Shown here: piece by piece, positions 1 through 9,990 of the stretch | How positions within the stretch are numbered: the first letter of the stretch is position 1 | Layout: each line of letters starts with the position of its first letter | DNA from: Burkholderia contaminans | GTDB lineage: Bacteria; Pseudomonadota; Gammaproteobacteria; Burkholderiales; Burkholderiaceae | Length of the DNA: 64,000 bases | Reading direction: 5' to 3' | Assembly: GCF_029633825.1 (NCBI RefSeq) | Contig: NZ_CP090641.1 | Span: 2,294,001-2,358,000 of the forward strand | Notes under the pieces: generated by a model | What the model saw: the letters and a program-made list of their open reading frames with translations, nothing else | Told to the model about the DNA's origin: nothing | The model's database searches: none | Position numbers and translations under genes: made by a program

Positions 1-250
1 GGCCGAGGCCGGTCGAGCCGAGTTGCTCGCGCTTCGTCAGTTCGGTCCTGATCCGTTCCGCGGATACGCCGCTGCTGCGCTCGATATGTCGCGCGACGAG
101 GTCGAACAACTGGATCGCGCTTTCGACCGGTACGTCGAGCAGGATGTTGTCCGGCGGGCAGGCGTCGGCCAGCCGGGTCGCGAGCGGTGCGCCGCCGCGT
201 CGGTAGGGAAGGTCGGGTTGGCCGCCGGCGGCGGCCTGCTGCGTTTGCAT
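1..250 (-). CDS. PTS EIIA type-2 (PtsN-like) protein, 5' part only
   Basis: The gene runs off the left edge, so only the first 83 residues are present. After a short N-terminal tail the translation reads NILLDVPVESAIQLFDLVAR and then ends at ELTKREQLGSTGLG; this is the opening of the PTS EIIA type-2 (fructose/nitrogen-PTS) fold, where the phosphorylated His lies further on and is outside the window. PtsN-type proteins relay phosphate signals to nitrogen, potassium and envelope control rather than sugar import. The ATG at 248-250 is the first in frame. Whether it is ptsN itself or a second paralogue cannot be told from a fragment. Confidence 0.72.
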   Translation of the reverse strand, partial: MQTQQAAAGGQPDLPYRRGGAPLATRLADACPPDNILLDVPVESAIQLFDLVARHIERSSGVSAERIRTELTKREQLGSTGLG

Positions 251-382
251 GCGGATCTCTCCGTGTCGGGATGACAGGGAAATCCTAGACAAAACCGCGT
301 AAAGACGGTGTTAGATACGCGCGGGCCCGGCATCAAAATTGTGTATCGATCGCCGATGGAACCGGGCCCGGCACCTTCCGCT

Positions 383-601
383 TCAGGTACCCGACAGCAC
401 GAACGGCAGCGTCGTCAGCAGAAACACCGAAATGCCGACCACCGGCGCGCCGAACGCGATCGCCGTGAACGCAACCGCGGCACTCGTCAGCACGAGCGTT
501 CTCGACACCCGTCGGTGCCGGTCGTGTGCAGCCGCCCTGTCAGTGCGGATTGCATCGGTCCGCGCACCGATCACGTGTTTCCAGAACGTCAGGCCAAGCA
601 T
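383..601 (-). CDS. Small membrane protein of unknown function
   Basis: This 72-residue protein starts at an ATG with a clear AGGAG six bases upstream. The N-terminal half is basic and His-rich (AAAHDRHRRVSR), the C-terminal half is one or two hydrophobic segments (about residues 36-70, LVLTSAAVAFTAIAFG then PVVGISVFLLTTLPFVL). I do not recognise a family. The basic-then-hydrophobic layout suggests an inner-membrane protein with a cytoplasmic N-terminus, by the positive-inside rule. Confidence 0.6.
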   Translation of the reverse strand: MLGLTFWKHVIGARTDAIRTDRAAAHDRHRRVSRTLVLTSAAVAFTAIAFGAPVVGISVFLLTTLPFVLSGT

Positions 602-659
602 GATTGCTCCTGTATGAAAGTTGACCGGGGCTGGGCGCGCGAGGCGCCCGTCAAGCGGG

Positions 660-1031
660 TCAGCAGCGCTTGAGCTTGAGCACGCGCGAGATCTGCCCGG
701 GCGTGAAGCTGCTGTTGCGCACATAAGGCGCGCAGTCGAGCGGTGCGGTGAGCGATTCGCTGACGACGTACTGGCCGACGAAGCGGTACGCGTCGGTTGC
801 CATGCGGATGAACACCGGAATCGCGTCGCGTTGTGCGGCGAGCGTCCTCCCGGCTGCTCTTGCGGACGCGCTGCCGTCGCAGAGGATCACGTCGGGTGCG
901 TGCGGGTTGAGGTCCGTGCGCAGGCAGGCGGCCACGACCTTGCCGTTCTTCGTCGGCAGGAACGCCTGTTTGCTGCCGCCGCACGCGGTGTGGATGAATT
1001 CGCGGGTGTACTGCTTGTCGATCTCGAACAT
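660..1031 (-). CDS. Conserved-looking hypothetical protein, 123 aa
   Basis: The protein begins MFEIDKQYTREFIH and has no signal peptide or membrane segment, so it is probably cytoplasmic. It contains CGGSKQAFLPTKNGKVVAAC, a DVILCDG stretch, a RFVGQYVVSES segment that looks like a beta strand, and ends in KLKRC; five Cys in 123 residues is high for this genome. I could not place it in a family. Longer in-frame starts upstream exist (to 1118), but the shorter start follows the change to gene-like composition. Confidence 0.55.
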   Translation of the reverse strand: MFEIDKQYTREFIHTACGGSKQAFLPTKNGKVVAACLRTDLNPHAPDVILCDGSASARAAGRTLAAQRDAIPVFIRMATDAYRFVGQYVVSESLTAPLDCAPYVRNSSFTPGQISRVLKLKRC

Positions 1032-1469
1032 GTTCGTGCTCCGGTATCGGAAACTTCCGTCGGCTAAATCAGGTATGCAAAGTAATGAGGCTGGATCGGC
1101 ATGCGTGATGCGAGGCATTCCAGCCGAACGTTGCCGGGGCGGCGGATCGATGGCGTGTCGTGATACGGGAAATTCCGCGCGAACAAGCTGACCTGCGCGA
1201 TGCGCGGCTAACGCATCGACGTCGTGTTCAAGCGTGCACGGGAAAGACTACGGCGCGCACCGTCCGCCTGCTGGCAGGACGGTGGCTCGGGAAAAGAGAG
1301 ACGCAGGCGTCCTGCCTGTCAGGCAGAAAAGCAACTCGGAGGGCGAGGACTTCGGATGCGCATGTGCGTACTCGGTGATGGATCGATTGCGAACACATTC
1401 TAGTGAACGCATGCGCGGGCGCAAGTAAAAAGGTCGTAAAGGTGGCGTGGCCCGTGCGGACCGGCGCAC
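1032..1469. other. Intergenic region with stacked inverted repeats
   Basis: No convincing gene is seen. It holds a strong hairpin CACCGTCC/GGACGGTG (1258-1284, with an inner GCC/GGC extension) and a second hairpin CTGCCT-GTC-AGGCAG (1312-1326). GGCAGGAC in the first (1272-1279) is also fully complementary to GTCCTGCC (1309-1316) of the second, so the two folds compete. Neither hairpin is followed by a T-run on the plus strand. It might be an RNA element or trailing structure for groEL transcripts. Confidence 0.45.
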
Positions 1470-1506
1470 AAAATAAAAAACGCGTGACGACTGTCGTCGC
1501 CACGCG
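1470..1506 (-). terminator. Intrinsic terminator of the groES-groEL operon
   Basis: Read on the minus strand, CGCGTG and CACGCG (with inner GACGAC/GTCGTC) form a GC-rich stem directly followed by TTTTTTATTTT. It lies about 60 bases after the groEL stop codon, which fits a rho-independent end of the operon. Confidence 0.8.
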
Positions 1507-1527
1507 CAATGGGAGTCTGCAAGCTGG

Positions 1528-1555
1528 CGCGCATGCCGGCGAACCGGCATGCGCG
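1528..1555. repeat. Perfect 12-bp hairpin after groEL
   Basis: CGCGCATGCCGG and CCGGCATGCGCG are exact reverse complements around a CGAA loop, only a few bases past the groEL stop codon. It has no T-run of its own, so it is more likely a 3'-end stabiliser than the terminator. Confidence 0.7.
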
Positions 1556-1563
1556 TCGGGTCA

Positions 1564-3216
<1,653 letters not shown>

Positions 3217-3507
3217 TTATTGATTGACGACCGCGACGATGTCTTCCTCGCGCAGCACGAGAAACTCGTTGCCGTCCACCTTGACGGCTTGCCCCGCGTA
3301 TTTGCCGAACAGCACGCGTTCGCCGACCTGCAGGTCGGGCACGATGCGCTGGCCGTCCGTATCCTTGCGGCCGGGGCCGACGGCGATCACTTCACCCTGG
3401 TCGGGCTTTTCCGCCGCGCTGTCGGGGATCACGATGCCCGATGCGGTGGTGGTTTCCTGGTCGAGTCGTTTCACGATCACGCGGTCGTGCAAGGGGCGTA
3501 GGCTCAT
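3217..3507 (-). CDS. groES: Co-chaperonin GroES (10 kDa subunit)
   Basis: The 96-residue protein [14 protein letters not shown]...[10 protein letters not shown] is a full-length GroES, the heptameric lid of GroEL. The mobile loop that docks on GroEL (around residues 16-32, [14 protein letters not shown]) is intact. The chosen ATG matches the family start; an in-frame ATG 39 bases upstream would add an unrelated tail and lies inside the operator region. It is the first gene of the operon and is controlled by the CIRCE element just upstream. Confidence 0.97.
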   Translation of the reverse strand: MSLRPLHDRVIVKRLDQETTTASGIVIPDSAAEKPDQGEVIAVGPGRKDTDGQRIVPDLQVGERVLFGKYAGQAVKVDGNEFLVLREEDIVAVVNQ

Positions 3508-3539
3508 TGGTTCGTCCTGTGCTGATCTGTTGAAATTGG

Positions 3540-3566
3540 CTGGCACTCTTTAACAGAGAGTGCTGA
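3540..3566. promoter_or_regulatory. CIRCE operator (HrcA binding site)
   Basis: CTGGCACTC-N9-GAGTGCTGA matches the CIRCE consensus TTAGCACTC-N9-GAGTGCTAA at 15 of 18 positions with the exact nine-base spacer. It overlaps the predicted transcription start of groES, so the HrcA repressor would block initiation when cells are not heat-stressed. Confidence 0.9.
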
Positions 3567-3568
3567 CG

Positions 3569-3598
3569 AGTATAAAAATGCGCGGCGGCGCAATCCAA
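3569..3598 (-). promoter_or_regulatory. Sigma-70-type promoter of groES-groEL
   Basis: On the minus strand TTGGAT (3593-3598) and TATACT (3569-3574) are 18 bases apart and would start transcription inside the CIRCE element. No sigma-32 type motif was recognised. Confidence 0.6.
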
Positions 3599-3650
3599 TA
3601 ACGGATTCCGAAATGCATTCGCGCCGTCGTGCAAAAGCGCGTCGCTCCCG

Positions 3651-4934
3651 CTATTGCGACACGGCCTGCTGGGCGGCGGGCGTGCAGACCGGGCGGATCG
3701 TCTCGCCGGCGAGCACGCGCTTCACGAACGGGATCGAATCGGCGAGCGACGCATTCACGGTGCCGTTGTGTTCGCGGCCCGCATACAGGTGCGCCTCGAC
3801 CGTCGTGCCGGCCGCGCATGCGTCCTTCGCGAGCGCGAGTTCGAGCGGCGCGAGCCCGTCGTCGGCCCCCGCACCGATGAAGACGGGCGTGGCGATCTTC
3901 AGCGTCGGGTACTTGAGGTACGCGTCCCACCATGCCTTCAGCCGCGCGTCGCCGCCGGGCTTCACGGTGTTCGCGTGCGTGAGGTGCGCGAGCGCCGCGT
4001 CGTCCTCGAGCGATGCAAGGCAACTGATGCGCGACTGTTCGAGGATCGGCAATGCCTGCTCGGTCAGCACTTCGTCCGCACGCAGCGACGGGTCGAACTG
4101 CTGCGCGGAGAGCACCGAGTAGAACTGGTACGCGAGCGTCGGATCGACGCGCTCGGGATCGCGCCGGTACGCGCTCTCGAACTTCGGCAGCGACGCGAGC
4201 GTGGCGGGCGACGCGTTGTAGATCGTCCCGGTGGCAACGGTCGCGCGGATCGCGAGTTCGGGCGCATAGGCGGGCGCGTAGCCGGCCGCCGCGAACACGG
4301 CCGAGCCGCCTTGCGACTGGCCGACGAGCACGACCTCGTTCGCGAGGCCCGGCACGCCGCCGAGCACCGCGCGCACGCTGTCGAGCAGCGTGTAGCTGTT
4401 CGAGCGGTTGTTGAGCTGCGGATTCGGGCCGGGCGTGCCGAGCCCCTGGTAGTCGGTCGCGACGACCGCGAACCCTTGCTGCAGCCACGCGTTCAGGTAA
4501 CGCACGTCGCGATACGAGCGGCCGAACCACGACGGCGCGCAGATGTCGGCCATCCCGAACGTGCCGTGCGCCCATGCGACGATCGGCCAGCCGCCCGCGG
4601 GCGGCGTGCCGCGCGGCACGAACAGCGCACCCGACACGGCGATCGGCGTGCGCCCGGCGACGCCGTCGGTCGATGCATAGAGGATGCGCAGCTGGCGCCC
4701 GGCGCTCGCGAGCCCGAGCGTTGCCGGAAGCGGCTCGGTGCGCAGTAGCACGCCGGGCGTCGCCGGAATGTCGCGGTCCCACGTGTAGAACGCGGACACG
4801 CGGCCGTCGCCCTGAAGCGGATCGGGGGCGGGGACGCGGCCCGGTGAAGCCGCATGCGAGAGGAGCGACGAGACGGCGAGCGCCGAAGCGAGCAGCGTGC
4901 GCGCGGCATGGCCGCGCAGGGGGAGAAGCGTCAT
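3651..4934 (-). CDS. Secretory lipase / alpha-beta hydrolase
   Basis: A 427-residue exported hydrolase with an N-terminal signal peptide (to about residue 29, ending SLLSHAA). It has VAWAHGTFGMADICAPS, an oxyanion-hole-like segment, and the nucleophile elbow GQSQGG, as in secretory lipases of the LIP family; an Asp in AGADDGLAP and a His in AGREHNG could complete the triad. The substrate is probably an ester or acyl lipid, but this is not proven by sequence. A minus-strand sigma-54 promoter at 5002-5018 suggests it belongs to the same regulon as the genes to its right. The ribosome binding site is weak. Confidence 0.85.
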   Translation of the reverse strand: MTLLPLRGHAARTLLASALAVSSLLSHAASPGRVPAPDPLQGDGRVSAFYTWDRDIPATPGVLLRTEPLPATLGLASAGRQLRILYASTDGVAGRTPIAVSGALFVPRGTPPAGGWPIVAWAHGTFGMADICAPSWFGRSYRDVRYLNAWLQQGFAVVATDYQGLGTPGPNPQLNNRSNSYTLLDSVRAVLGGVPGLANEVVLVGQSQGGSAVFAAAGYAPAYAPELAIRATVATGTIYNASPATLASLPKFESAYRRDPERVDPTLAYQFYSVLSAQQFDPSLRADEVLTEQALPILEQSRISCLASLEDDAALAHLTHANTVKPGGDARLKAWWDAYLKYPTLKIATPVFIGAGADDGLAPLELALAKDACAAGTTVEAHLYAGREHNGTVNASLADSIPFVKRVLAGETIRPVCTPAAQQAVSQ

Positions 4935-5001
4935 GGTCGGATGGATGTCGGTGAAGTCGGATCGGACGTGCCGGGCGGTGCGCGGCGCGGGCCGATCACG
5001 A

Positions 5002-5018
5002 CGCAAGTTTCGAACCAG
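5002..5018 (-). promoter_or_regulatory. Sigma-54 (-24/-12) promoter for the lipase gene
   Basis: The minus strand reads CTGGTTCGAAACTTGCG, with GG and GC exactly ten bases apart and a good TTGC -12 box. The -24 box is less perfect (TGGTTCG against TGGCACG). It lies about 70 bases before the lipase ATG. Confidence 0.6.
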
Positions 5019-5093
5019 CGCGCGCGTTGCAGCGGCGGCGCACGATGCGACGGGCCATCGCGTGGCGTGTCGGGCCGTCCGCGCATGGACCGG

Positions 5094-5143
5094 CTGCGTG
5101 CCGCGCAGCAATCCGGGCCGGCAGGCTGTTGCTCCCGCAACAG
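5094..5143. promoter_or_regulatory. Enhancer (UAS) pair shared by divergent sigma-54 promoters
   Basis: CTGTTGC-TCCC-GCAACAG at 5126-5143 is a perfect 7-4-7 palindrome. A weaker relative, CTGCGTG-CCGC-GCAGCAA, lies 32 bases upstream (5094-5111). The same palindrome recurs at 11241-11258 between another divergent sigma-54 pair, so it is probably the site of the SfnR-like activator encoded at 6124. Confidence 0.7.
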
Positions 5144-5226
5144 AGGCGCGTACGTGGATCGCAAGGCGCGCGTCGTGCAAGGCGCACGCGCCCCGTCGCG
5201 CGGGGCTTTGGCGCACGCATGGCCGG

Positions 5227-5243
5227 CTGGCACGATTGCTGCT
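5227..5243 (+). promoter_or_regulatory. Sigma-54 (-24/-12) promoter for the aldolase-like gene
   Basis: CTGGCACGATTGCTGCT carries a perfect TGGCACG -24 box and a CTGC -12 box with the required ten-base spacing between GG and GC. It lies about 80 bases before the ATG at 5323 and 84 bases after the enhancer palindrome. Confidence 0.8.
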
Positions 5244-5322
5244 GATCCGGTAGCCGTGCGTCGCGGCGTTCCGACATCGCGATGCGAGCCCATCCGTTCA
5301 CCCGATCAAGGAAACCGTCCTC

Positions 5323-6003
5323 ATGCCAGTCACCTCGACCATCGACAGCGGCGAACTCGTGGCATTCGTCGAGCGCGCCACGCGCGAATTCACGCAGGCC
5401 GAACGCGTGCTGAAGGACACGCGCACGCTGTCCGCGACCAACACGTTCCAGGCGTTCCAGCGCGTGCCGGGCACGGAACTTGTCGTCGCACTGTCGGCGC
5501 CGAGCCCGTGGGCCGCGTCGCAGGAGATCCAGCCCGTCGTCGTGACGTTCGACGGCGACGTGCTGCACGGCGACGCGCGCGCGGGCGGCAACGGGCCGCG
5601 CTATGCGGACGTGTTCCGTGAGGCGCCGGAAGTCGGCGTCGTGATCCACGTGCACGGCCCGTACCTCGGCGCCTGGGCGAGCGCGCATCGCCCGCTGCCG
5701 ATCCGCTATGCGCCGGCCGCACGCTACACGCGCGCCCGCGAGATTCCGGTGTATGTCGATCGCCGCCCCGGCGAGCCGCGCTTCATCGTCGACACGATCC
5801 GCCGCGACCCCGAGGTGCCGGCGATCATCGAGGCGAACGGCGGCGCGACGTTCTGGGGCAAATCGATCCTCGACGTGTCGAAGTACATCCTGATCCTCGA
5901 GGAAGCCGCGTATTTCCAGGCGCTCGCGGAACCGCTCGGCGGCTCGCTCGAATTCGGGCCGGGCGCGCTCGAGCAGCAATGGAAGATGACCGGCCTCGCG
6001 TGA
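5323..6003 (+). CDS. Class II aldolase/adducin-family protein
   Basis: A 226-residue cytoplasmic protein with the class II aldolase/adducin fold. The two first zinc-ligand histidines are visible in VVIHVHGPYLGAW, but the third, normally in an HG motif near the C-terminal helices, is replaced: the equivalent segment reads IEANGGATFWGKS. It also lacks the usual Gly-Asn-x-Ser phosphate site. It may therefore bind metal differently or act on a non-phosphorylated substrate. It is preceded by AAGGAAA as ribosome binding site and by a sigma-54 promoter, so it is likely induced with the organosulfur genes downstream. Confidence 0.82.
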   Translation: MPVTSTIDSGELVAFVERATREFTQAERVLKDTRTLSATNTFQAFQRVPGTELVVALSAPSPWAASQEIQPVVVTFDGDVLHGDARAGGNGPRYADVFREAPEVGVVIHVHGPYLGAWASAHRPLPIRYAPAARYTRAREIPVYVDRRPGEPRFIVDTIRRDPEVPAIIEANGGATFWGKSILDVSKYILILEEAAYFQALAEPLGGSLEFGPGALEQQWKMTGLA

Positions 6004-6123
6004 TGCCGCGCGGCGGCCGGCGCATTCCGGCCGCCGTCATACCGATAGCTCGATGAATTGGTTCGTGGCCGGCGCGCGCCTTGCTATCGTCGAACCTTCC
6101 CCGTTCAATACGCCGGTCGTGCC

Positions 6124-7232
<1,109 letters not shown>

Positions 7233-7242
<10 letters not shown>

Positions 7243-8021
7243 TCGCGCCAGCGCAGCGCGCGCTGCGCGACACGCTCGCATAGCGCACTCATCCCGACGG
7301 CGAGCGCCGTCACGCCCAGCACGCAGACCAGCAGCACGTCGGCGCGTGCGCCCGCCTGCGCGTTCTGCATCAGGCTGCCGACCCCCGCGCCCGCGTTGAA
7401 CAGCAGCTCGCTGCTGGTCGCGGTGATCCATGCGAACGGCACGGCCTGCAGCACGCCCGCGAACAGGTCAGGCAGCGCGCCCGGAATCAGCACGTCGCGC
7501 CACAGGCCGGCGCGCGTCAGGCGATACGACTGCGCGAGTTCGACATAGCGCGGATCGACGCGGCGCAGCCCGTCGAAGCTGGCGGTCGTCATCGGGTAGA
7601 ACGCGGCGAGCGCGATGATGAACACCTTAGCGAATTCGCCGGTGCCGGCCCACAGGCTCAGCAGCGGAATCAGTCCGAGCACCGGCACGTAGCGCAGCGC
7701 CTGGAACGCCGGCTCGCCGAGCTTGCGCGCAAGCGTCGAGCGCGCCATCGCCGCGCCGAACACGAGCCCGACCGCGACACCGGCCACGAGGCCGAGCGTC
7801 GTGCGGCGCAGGCTCGCGCCGAGATCGGTTGCGAGTTCGCCGCTGCGTGCGAGTTCGACGAGCGCGGCGCCAACCTGCTGCAACGGTACGAATGCGTATT
7901 GATGCGCCGCGTCGCCTGACGAAGCGTATTGCCATGCGGCGACCAGCAGGGCCGGCACGACGAGGCCGCGCGCACGGCGGCGCAGCGCCGCGAACGTGAA
8001 GGGGGGCTTGGCGAGGATCAT
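7233..8021 (-). CDS. ABC transporter permease, nitrate/taurine/sulfonate type
   Basis: A 262-residue inner-membrane permease of the BPD type (SsuC/TauC/NrtB group) with about six membrane segments. The ATPase-docking loop is seen around VELAQSYRLTRAGLWRDVLIPGALP. It is the last gene of a four-gene minus-strand operon, starting 16 bases after the other permease. The two permeases probably form a heterodimer. No ATPase gene lies in the cluster, so one must be borrowed from elsewhere. Confidence 0.9.
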
Positions 8022-8037
8022 TCGGAAACCTGTTCGT

Positions 8038-8853
8038 TCAGCGCGCGGGCGTCTGCCAGCGCAATGCGTAGCGTTGCACGAGCGCGATCGACCGGTCGAT
8101 CGCGAAGCCGATCAGCCCGATCACCGCGACGTCGATGAGCACGACGTCGAGGCGCAGCATCTGCCGCGCCAGTTCCATCATCTGGCCGATCCCGCTGTCG
8201 GCGCTGAGCAGTTCGACCGCGACGAGCGCGAGCCACGCGCGCGCGAGTGCGATCCGCACGCCGGTGAGCAGCGGCGGCAACGCGGCGGGCAGCAGCACGT
8301 CGCACAGCAGCGCGAAGCGGCCGAGCCCGTAGTGCCGCGCCATCTCGACGAGATCGCGCGGCGCGTCGTGCACGCCCGTGTACGCGGCCAGCGCGACCGG
8401 AAAGAACACGGCCTTGCCGACGACGACCAGCTTCAGCGGCTCGTCGACGCCGATCAACAGGATCAGCAGCGGAATCAGCGTGAGCGTCGGCACCTGCCGC
8501 AGCAGGTCGAACGTCGGCCGCAGGTAATCGGCGAACAGCCGGCTGCGCGCAAGCAGGATGCCGAATGCCGCACCGCCGGTCGCACCGATCACGAAGCCGA
8601 GCGCGAGGCGATGCAGCGTGATCAGCAGGTTGTCGCGCAATTCGCCCGTGTCGAGCAGCGTGCGCAGCGTTGCCGCGAGCCGATCCGGCGGCACGACGAG
8701 CTGAGGCGGGAACCAGCGCTGCGCGCTCGCAAGCCACCACAGCGCGACGAACGCGACGGGCGTGGCCCACCACAGCGCGATGCCGCCGAGCCGTGCGGGT
8801 CCGGGCAGGCGCAGCGCGCGTGTGCCGTTCGACGCGAGGGCATGCATTGGCAT
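8038..8853 (-). CDS. ABC transporter permease, nitrate/taurine/sulfonate type
   Basis: A 271-residue second permease of the SsuC/TauC group, with the docking loop VEMARHYGLGRFALLCDVLLPAALP. The ATG at 8851-8853 shares its A with the stop codon of the binding-protein gene (TGATG), which supports this start and translational coupling. A longer open frame reaching 9060 is only the overlap with the upstream gene. Function in sulfonate-type uptake is inferred from family and neighbours. Confidence 0.9.
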   Translation of the reverse strand: MPMHALASNGTRALRLPGPARLGGIALWWATPVAFVALWWLASAQRWFPPQLVVPPDRLAATLRTLLDTGELRDNLLITLHRLALGFVIGATGGAAFGILLARSRLFADYLRPTFDLLRQVPTLTLIPLLILLIGVDEPLKLVVVGKAVFFPVALAAYTGVHDAPRDLVEMARHYGLGRFALLCDVLLPAALPPLLTGVRIALARAWLALVAVELLSADSGIGQMMELARQMLRLDVVLIDVAVIGLIGFAIDRSIALVQRYALRWQTPAR

Positions 8854-9959
8854 CAGCGGCTCGCGACGTGCGCCGCGTCCGCGCGCCAGTAGCCGTCGAG
8901 CCCGAGCTGCTTGAGCGCGGTCGACACGAACGTCGGCGCGAGCAGCGCGTTCACGTCGACCGGCGCGGACGTCAGGCCGGCCTGGCGGCTGTACGCGATG
9001 ACGTCGCGGTAGTGGCCGGTCAGCGCGGGCGTGAAGAGCGGCGTCCATTGCTCCTTCCACGGTGTCGCCTCATCCGCGTATTCGCGGCGCACGACGCTTT
9101 CCGGCTGGCCGGACGCGCTCGGGATCTTCACGTACGCGTCGCGGTTCTGCGGCTGCGAGATCCAGTGCGCGGCGCGCACGTAGGCCGTCGCGACGAGCTG
9201 CGTGATGTCGGGGTAGCGCCGCACGAAATCGTCGGACGCCCACAGTTCCGCGCGCATCTTCCAGTCGTCGGGCGCGGTCTTGGTCGACCAGATGATCTTG
9301 CCGACGTTCTTGTCGACGAGCGAATACGCGTCGGACAGCGTGAAGAAGCCGTCGACGCGGCCGGCCGCGACGGCCGCCGCGCCGGCCTGCGGGTCGAGGT
9401 TGTAGATCCTGAAGTCGGACAGCTTCAGCCCGTTCTCGGCGAGCAGCTTGCTGAACGTGACTTCCCACGGCCGGCCGCGATTGAGCGCGATGCGCTTGCC
9501 CTTCAGATCGACGATCGACTTCGCAGTCGAGCCGGCCGGCACGACGAGATACGTGTTGCTGCCGACACCGCCCGGCACGATCAGGCGCGTATGCGTGCCC
9601 GATGCGTTGACGACGACCGACGGCAGGTCGCCGTAGCCGGCGAAATCGATGCTGCCGTTCGTGAACGCTTCGTTCACGAGCGTGCCGACCGCCGCGGTCG
9701 ACACCGGCACCCATTGCAGCGTCACGTGTCGCGCGGCGAGCGCCTTCTCGAGCGACTTGTCGGCGTCGATCAACGCGGAGGCGCCCGCGTATTGCGTCTT
9801 GCCGCCGCTCGAATAGGCGACGACGGCGATCCGCACGACCTTGGGCGCGTCTTCAGCGTGAGCGGCGGGTGCTGTGAGCGACGCGACGGCCAACGGCAGC
9901 GCGGCGAGCAGCGCGCGCAGCGGGCGGCGCAGCGACGTGAGGGAGAGTATGGGTTTCAT
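8853..9959 (-). CDS. ABC substrate-binding protein, nitrate/taurine/sulfonate type
   Basis: A 368-residue periplasmic binding protein with a Sec signal peptide ending ASLTAPAAHA. The mature protein has the SsuA/TauA-like fold: VVRIAVVAYSSGG near the start, then GSIDFAGYGDLP and LKGKRIALNRGRPWEVTFSK. It should deliver an anionic organosulfur compound, such as a sulfonate or sulfinate, to the two permeases encoded directly downstream. It follows the DszB-like gene by 31 bases in one operon under the sigma-54 promoter at 11151. Confidence 0.9.
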   Translation of the reverse strand: MKPILSLTSLRRPLRALLAALPLAVASLTAPAAHAEDAPKVVRIAVVAYSSGGKTQYAGASALIDADKSLEKALAARHVTLQWVPVSTAAVGTLVNEAFTNGSIDFAGYGDLPSVVVNASGTHTRLIVPGGVGSNTYLVVPAGSTAKSIVDLKGKRIALNRGRPWEVTFSKLLAENGLKLSDFRIYNLDPQAGAAAVAAGRVDGFFTLSDAYSLVDKNVGKIIWSTKTAPDDWKMRAELWASDDFVRRYPDITQLVATAYVRAAHWISQPQNRDAYVKIPSASGQPESVVRREYADEATPWKEQWTPLFTPALTGHYRDVIAYSRQAGLTSAPVDVNALLAPTFVSTALKQLGLDGYWRADAAHVASR

Positions 9960-9990
9960 GATGGTTCCGAACAGTGAACGGAAAAGGGGC

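Noticed and set aside
6069-6085. A sigma-54 promoter before the SfnR-like gene (CCGGCGCGCGCCTTGCT)
   Set aside because: The spacing and TTGCT fit, but the -24 box is poor and the stretch is plain GC-rich sequence; chance match is likely.
8038-9060. A longer version of the second ABC permease reaching 9060
   Set aside because: The extra 69 residues are Arg/Ala-rich, overlap the binding-protein gene and precede an ATG that overlaps that gene's stop codon; the short form fits the family.
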